Source of the DNA: Fimbriimonas ginsengisoli Gsoil 348 | GTDB taxonomy: Bacteria > Armatimonadota > Fimbriimonadia > Fimbriimonadales > Fimbriimonadaceae | Direction of reading: 5' to 3' | Assembly (NCBI GenBank): GCA_945881865.1 | Contig: CAMCVK010000002.1 | Span: forward strand, 248,001 to 312,000 | DNA: 64,000 nt | Part shown: piece by piece, positions 62,566 through 64,000 of the stretch | Layout: every line of letters starts with the position of its first letter | Numbering within the stretch: the stretch's first letter is position 1 | Position numbers and translations under genes: made by a program | The notes under the pieces: model-generated | Seen by the model: only the letters and a program-made list of their open reading frames with translations | What the model was told of the DNA's origin: nothing | Database searches by the model: none

Positions 62566-64000
62566 ATGATTCGAAGCACCGTAGCGATTTGCAAGGTATT
62601 CACCGTCGGCATATGCCTTGCCGCGCTCGGCTCTTTTGCGGGAGCTGCCGACCCGCTTCGCATGGTGGTGACGTCGCTCTTCGAGAAGGTAATTCCGCAA
62701 TCCCAGAGCCAGCCGATTCTCATTCAGCTGGAGAATGACGGCGCCGGTGCCCAGGGCGTACTTCGGCTCACCAGCGGCTCCTTCAGCGTCGAACAGGCAG
62801 TTGACTTGCCTTCCGGGGCGAAAAAGAAGGTCGTGATGTACGTTCCGACCGACTACCAGGGAGTGAACGCCGTCCTCAGCACGAACCGTGGCGGCGTTCA
62901 AAAAACGTTCAATCCTCCCTTCTCGTCGGACAATCAATCGCTCTTCCTGAACATTACCGATTCGCCCGGCGACATGGGCTTCCTTCAGCTCGCGATTCGG
63001 GCCCAGGGGAGCGTCCGCAACGTGGTGATTACGAAGGACGCCTACGTCGCGCCCGCGCTCGCCCCGACCCGCAGCGTTGGCTACAAGGGCTTTGCCGCCG
63101 TCATGCTGGGTAGCGGCAGCGAGCGGCTTTCGGACGAAGCGGTTGCTGCCCTCAAGATGTGGGCCCAGACCGGTGGTCACATCGTTTTCGTCGGCGGCGC
63201 GTCCGATCCGGTGCTGAGTGATGCCCGCTGGACCGACGCCCTGCCAATTAAGGACGCAAGGGTGAAGACCATCCCGCAGGCCACGTACTTGGCCGATTTG
63301 TCCGCCGAAGAAGCCCCCGGCCCGATCTCGGTGGTCGCGGGCACGCCGCTGCCGGGCGTCACCACCCTCGGCGACGACGAGAAATACGCGTTCAAGCGAC
63401 GCTACGGAGTTGGCGCCATCACGCTGTTGACCTTGAATCCAACGGAGGCACCGTACAATCGCTGGGTCGGCAACCGACGGGCTTTCCTTCGCCTGGTCGA
63501 TCAATACGACGTTGGTCGCTCAACGTCGTACATCGGCGGCAGCGGCGTTGAAGTATCTTCGATGGGGAGCGGTTCGCTCACAACTTTTACGAGAACGACG
63601 CCTCCTCCAATGAGTCCCGCAGGGGTGCCTCAGGCCTACGCGGACGCCGACCCGTTCAGCACGAAACTGCCGGACGGCTCTTTCTTTGTCGGGATCCTGG
63701 TGGGTTACTTGGTGCTCGTCATCCCGGTCAACTTCCTCATCCTGAAGAAAATGAAGCGGGGCGAGTTGGCCTGGATCACCGCTCCCGTCCTTAGTCTGGG
63801 CTTCTCGATCTTCCTCTTTCAGTCGGCCCAAAGCCTTTACAAAGCCGAAGCCTCGGTCGCCAGCCAGGGCGTCGTCATTTTCCGGCAGGGGTCACCGGAT
63901 TCGTTCTTTGTCGGCCAATCCCAGCTCTTCATCCCACGCAGCGGCGGCTACAACCTCAAGCTGCGGGGCGTTGAAGCAATCACGAATGGCGGCGGAGTTG
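62566..64000 (+). CDS. Partial gene, large exported or membrane protein
   Basis: The gene runs off the right edge; 478 residues are visible. A signal peptide (about 1-26, VGICLAALGSFAGAA) is followed by an extracytoplasmic region with a GATase-like piece (EAVAALKMWAQTGGHIVFVG, about 205-225) and, near residues 375-440, two membrane helices (FFVGILVGYLVLVIPVNFLI and APVLSLGFSIFLF). The layout recalls uncharacterised membrane proteins with an N-terminal Ig-like domain and a class I amidotransferase-like fold. The start is supported by GCGGGGAACA just upstream. Function is unknown. Confidence 0.8.
   Translation, partial: MIRSTVAICKVFTVGICLAALGSFAGAADPLRMVVTSLFEKVIPQSQSQPILIQLENDGAGAQGVLRLTSGSFSVEQAVDLPSGAKKKVVMYVPTDYQGVNAVLSTNRGGVQKTFNPPFSSDNQSLFLNITDSPGDMGFLQLAIRAQGSVRNVVITKDAYVAPALAPTRSVGYKGFAAVMLGSGSERLSDEAVAALKMWAQTGGHIVFVGGASDPVLSDARWTDALPIKDARVKTIPQATYLADLSAEEAPGPISVVAGTPLPGVTTLGDDEKYAFKRRYGVGAITLLTLNPTEAPYNRWVGNRRAFLRLVDQYDVGRSTSYIGGSGVEVSSMGSGSLTTFTRTTPPPMSPAGVPQAYADADPFSTKLPDGSFFVGILVGYLVLVIPVNFLILKKMKRGELAWITAPVLSLGFSIFLFQSAQSLYKAEASVASQGVVIFRQGSPDSFFVGQSQLFIPRSGGYNLKLRGVEAITNGGGV

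Overview
The window looks like a chromosomal segment of a diderm, GC-rich (about 60% by eye) bacterium, most likely from Armatimonadota (Fimbriimonadales-like). The clues are a prepilin of the AFTLIELL type with a C-terminal H-X9-DG-like segment, a PEP-CTERM protein, a Kdo transferase (so an LPS outer membrane), a proteasome alpha-like subunit, SUF iron-sulfur genes and many secreted proteins with plain Sec signals. The lineage is an inference from gene content; no rRNA or tRNA gene was recognised. No prophage, transposase or CRISPR array was recognised either. Genes are packed on both strands with many 1-4 base ATGA/GTGA/TTGA overlaps.

Layout. 1-6.1 kb: C45-type hydrolase, prepilin, sugar epimerase, HtpX, a RadC-like JAB protein and a lipoprotein. 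6.1-9.1 kb: tandem Uma2 nucleases and RNase E/G. 9.1-15.5 kb: zinc-ribbon protein, thymidine kinase, HAD hydrolase, QueA, an HTH protein, a GT4 glycosyltransferase and a membrane protein. 15.4-18.6 kb (minus): a tightly overlapping four-gene operon with an E2 acyltransferase, a C26 amidotransferase, a biotin carrier and HMG-CoA lyase, probably branched-chain/leucine catabolism. 18.8-25.9 kb: lone rplK, a 5'-nucleotidase C-domain protein, an M28 peptidase, a PrcA-like proteasome alpha subunit, a LuxR-PAS regulator, a cyclophilin, a DegT aminotransferase and pyrR-pyrB. 25.9-33.3 kb: acyltransferase, a PrcB_C-repeat protein, then two head-to-head two-component systems, one followed by a Spy/CpxP-like protein. 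33.3-45.3 kb: pckA, DUF2314, queD, a DUF255 protein without its CxxC, gatC-gatA, a TRASH-like protein, a metallophosphatase, purC, waaA, purE and an ADP-ribosylglycohydrolase. 45.6-57.6 kb: GDPD-like, S8 protease, lipoprotein, M14 peptidase, ABC exporter, metK, PEP-CTERM protein and msrB. 57.8-64 kb: DedA, then a suf operon (sufC, sufD, helical-repeat protein, sufT-like, Rrf2, sufA) and a partial membrane protein.

Two general features stand out. First, at least 14 genes have a TAnnnT box ending 5-8 bases before the start codon, mostly without a Shine-Dalgarno sequence, which points to widespread leaderless transcription. Second, an 81-bp hairpin-rich element occurs twice in opposite orientation in intergenic DNA 13 kb apart.

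The most unusual single loci are the solitary proteasome alpha-like gene, the two halves of a 5'-nucleotidase encoded 21 kb apart, the tandem Uma2 pair with mosaic divergence, the DUF255 protein that lost its redox motif, and the suf operon without sufB or sufS but with a small helical-repeat gene.
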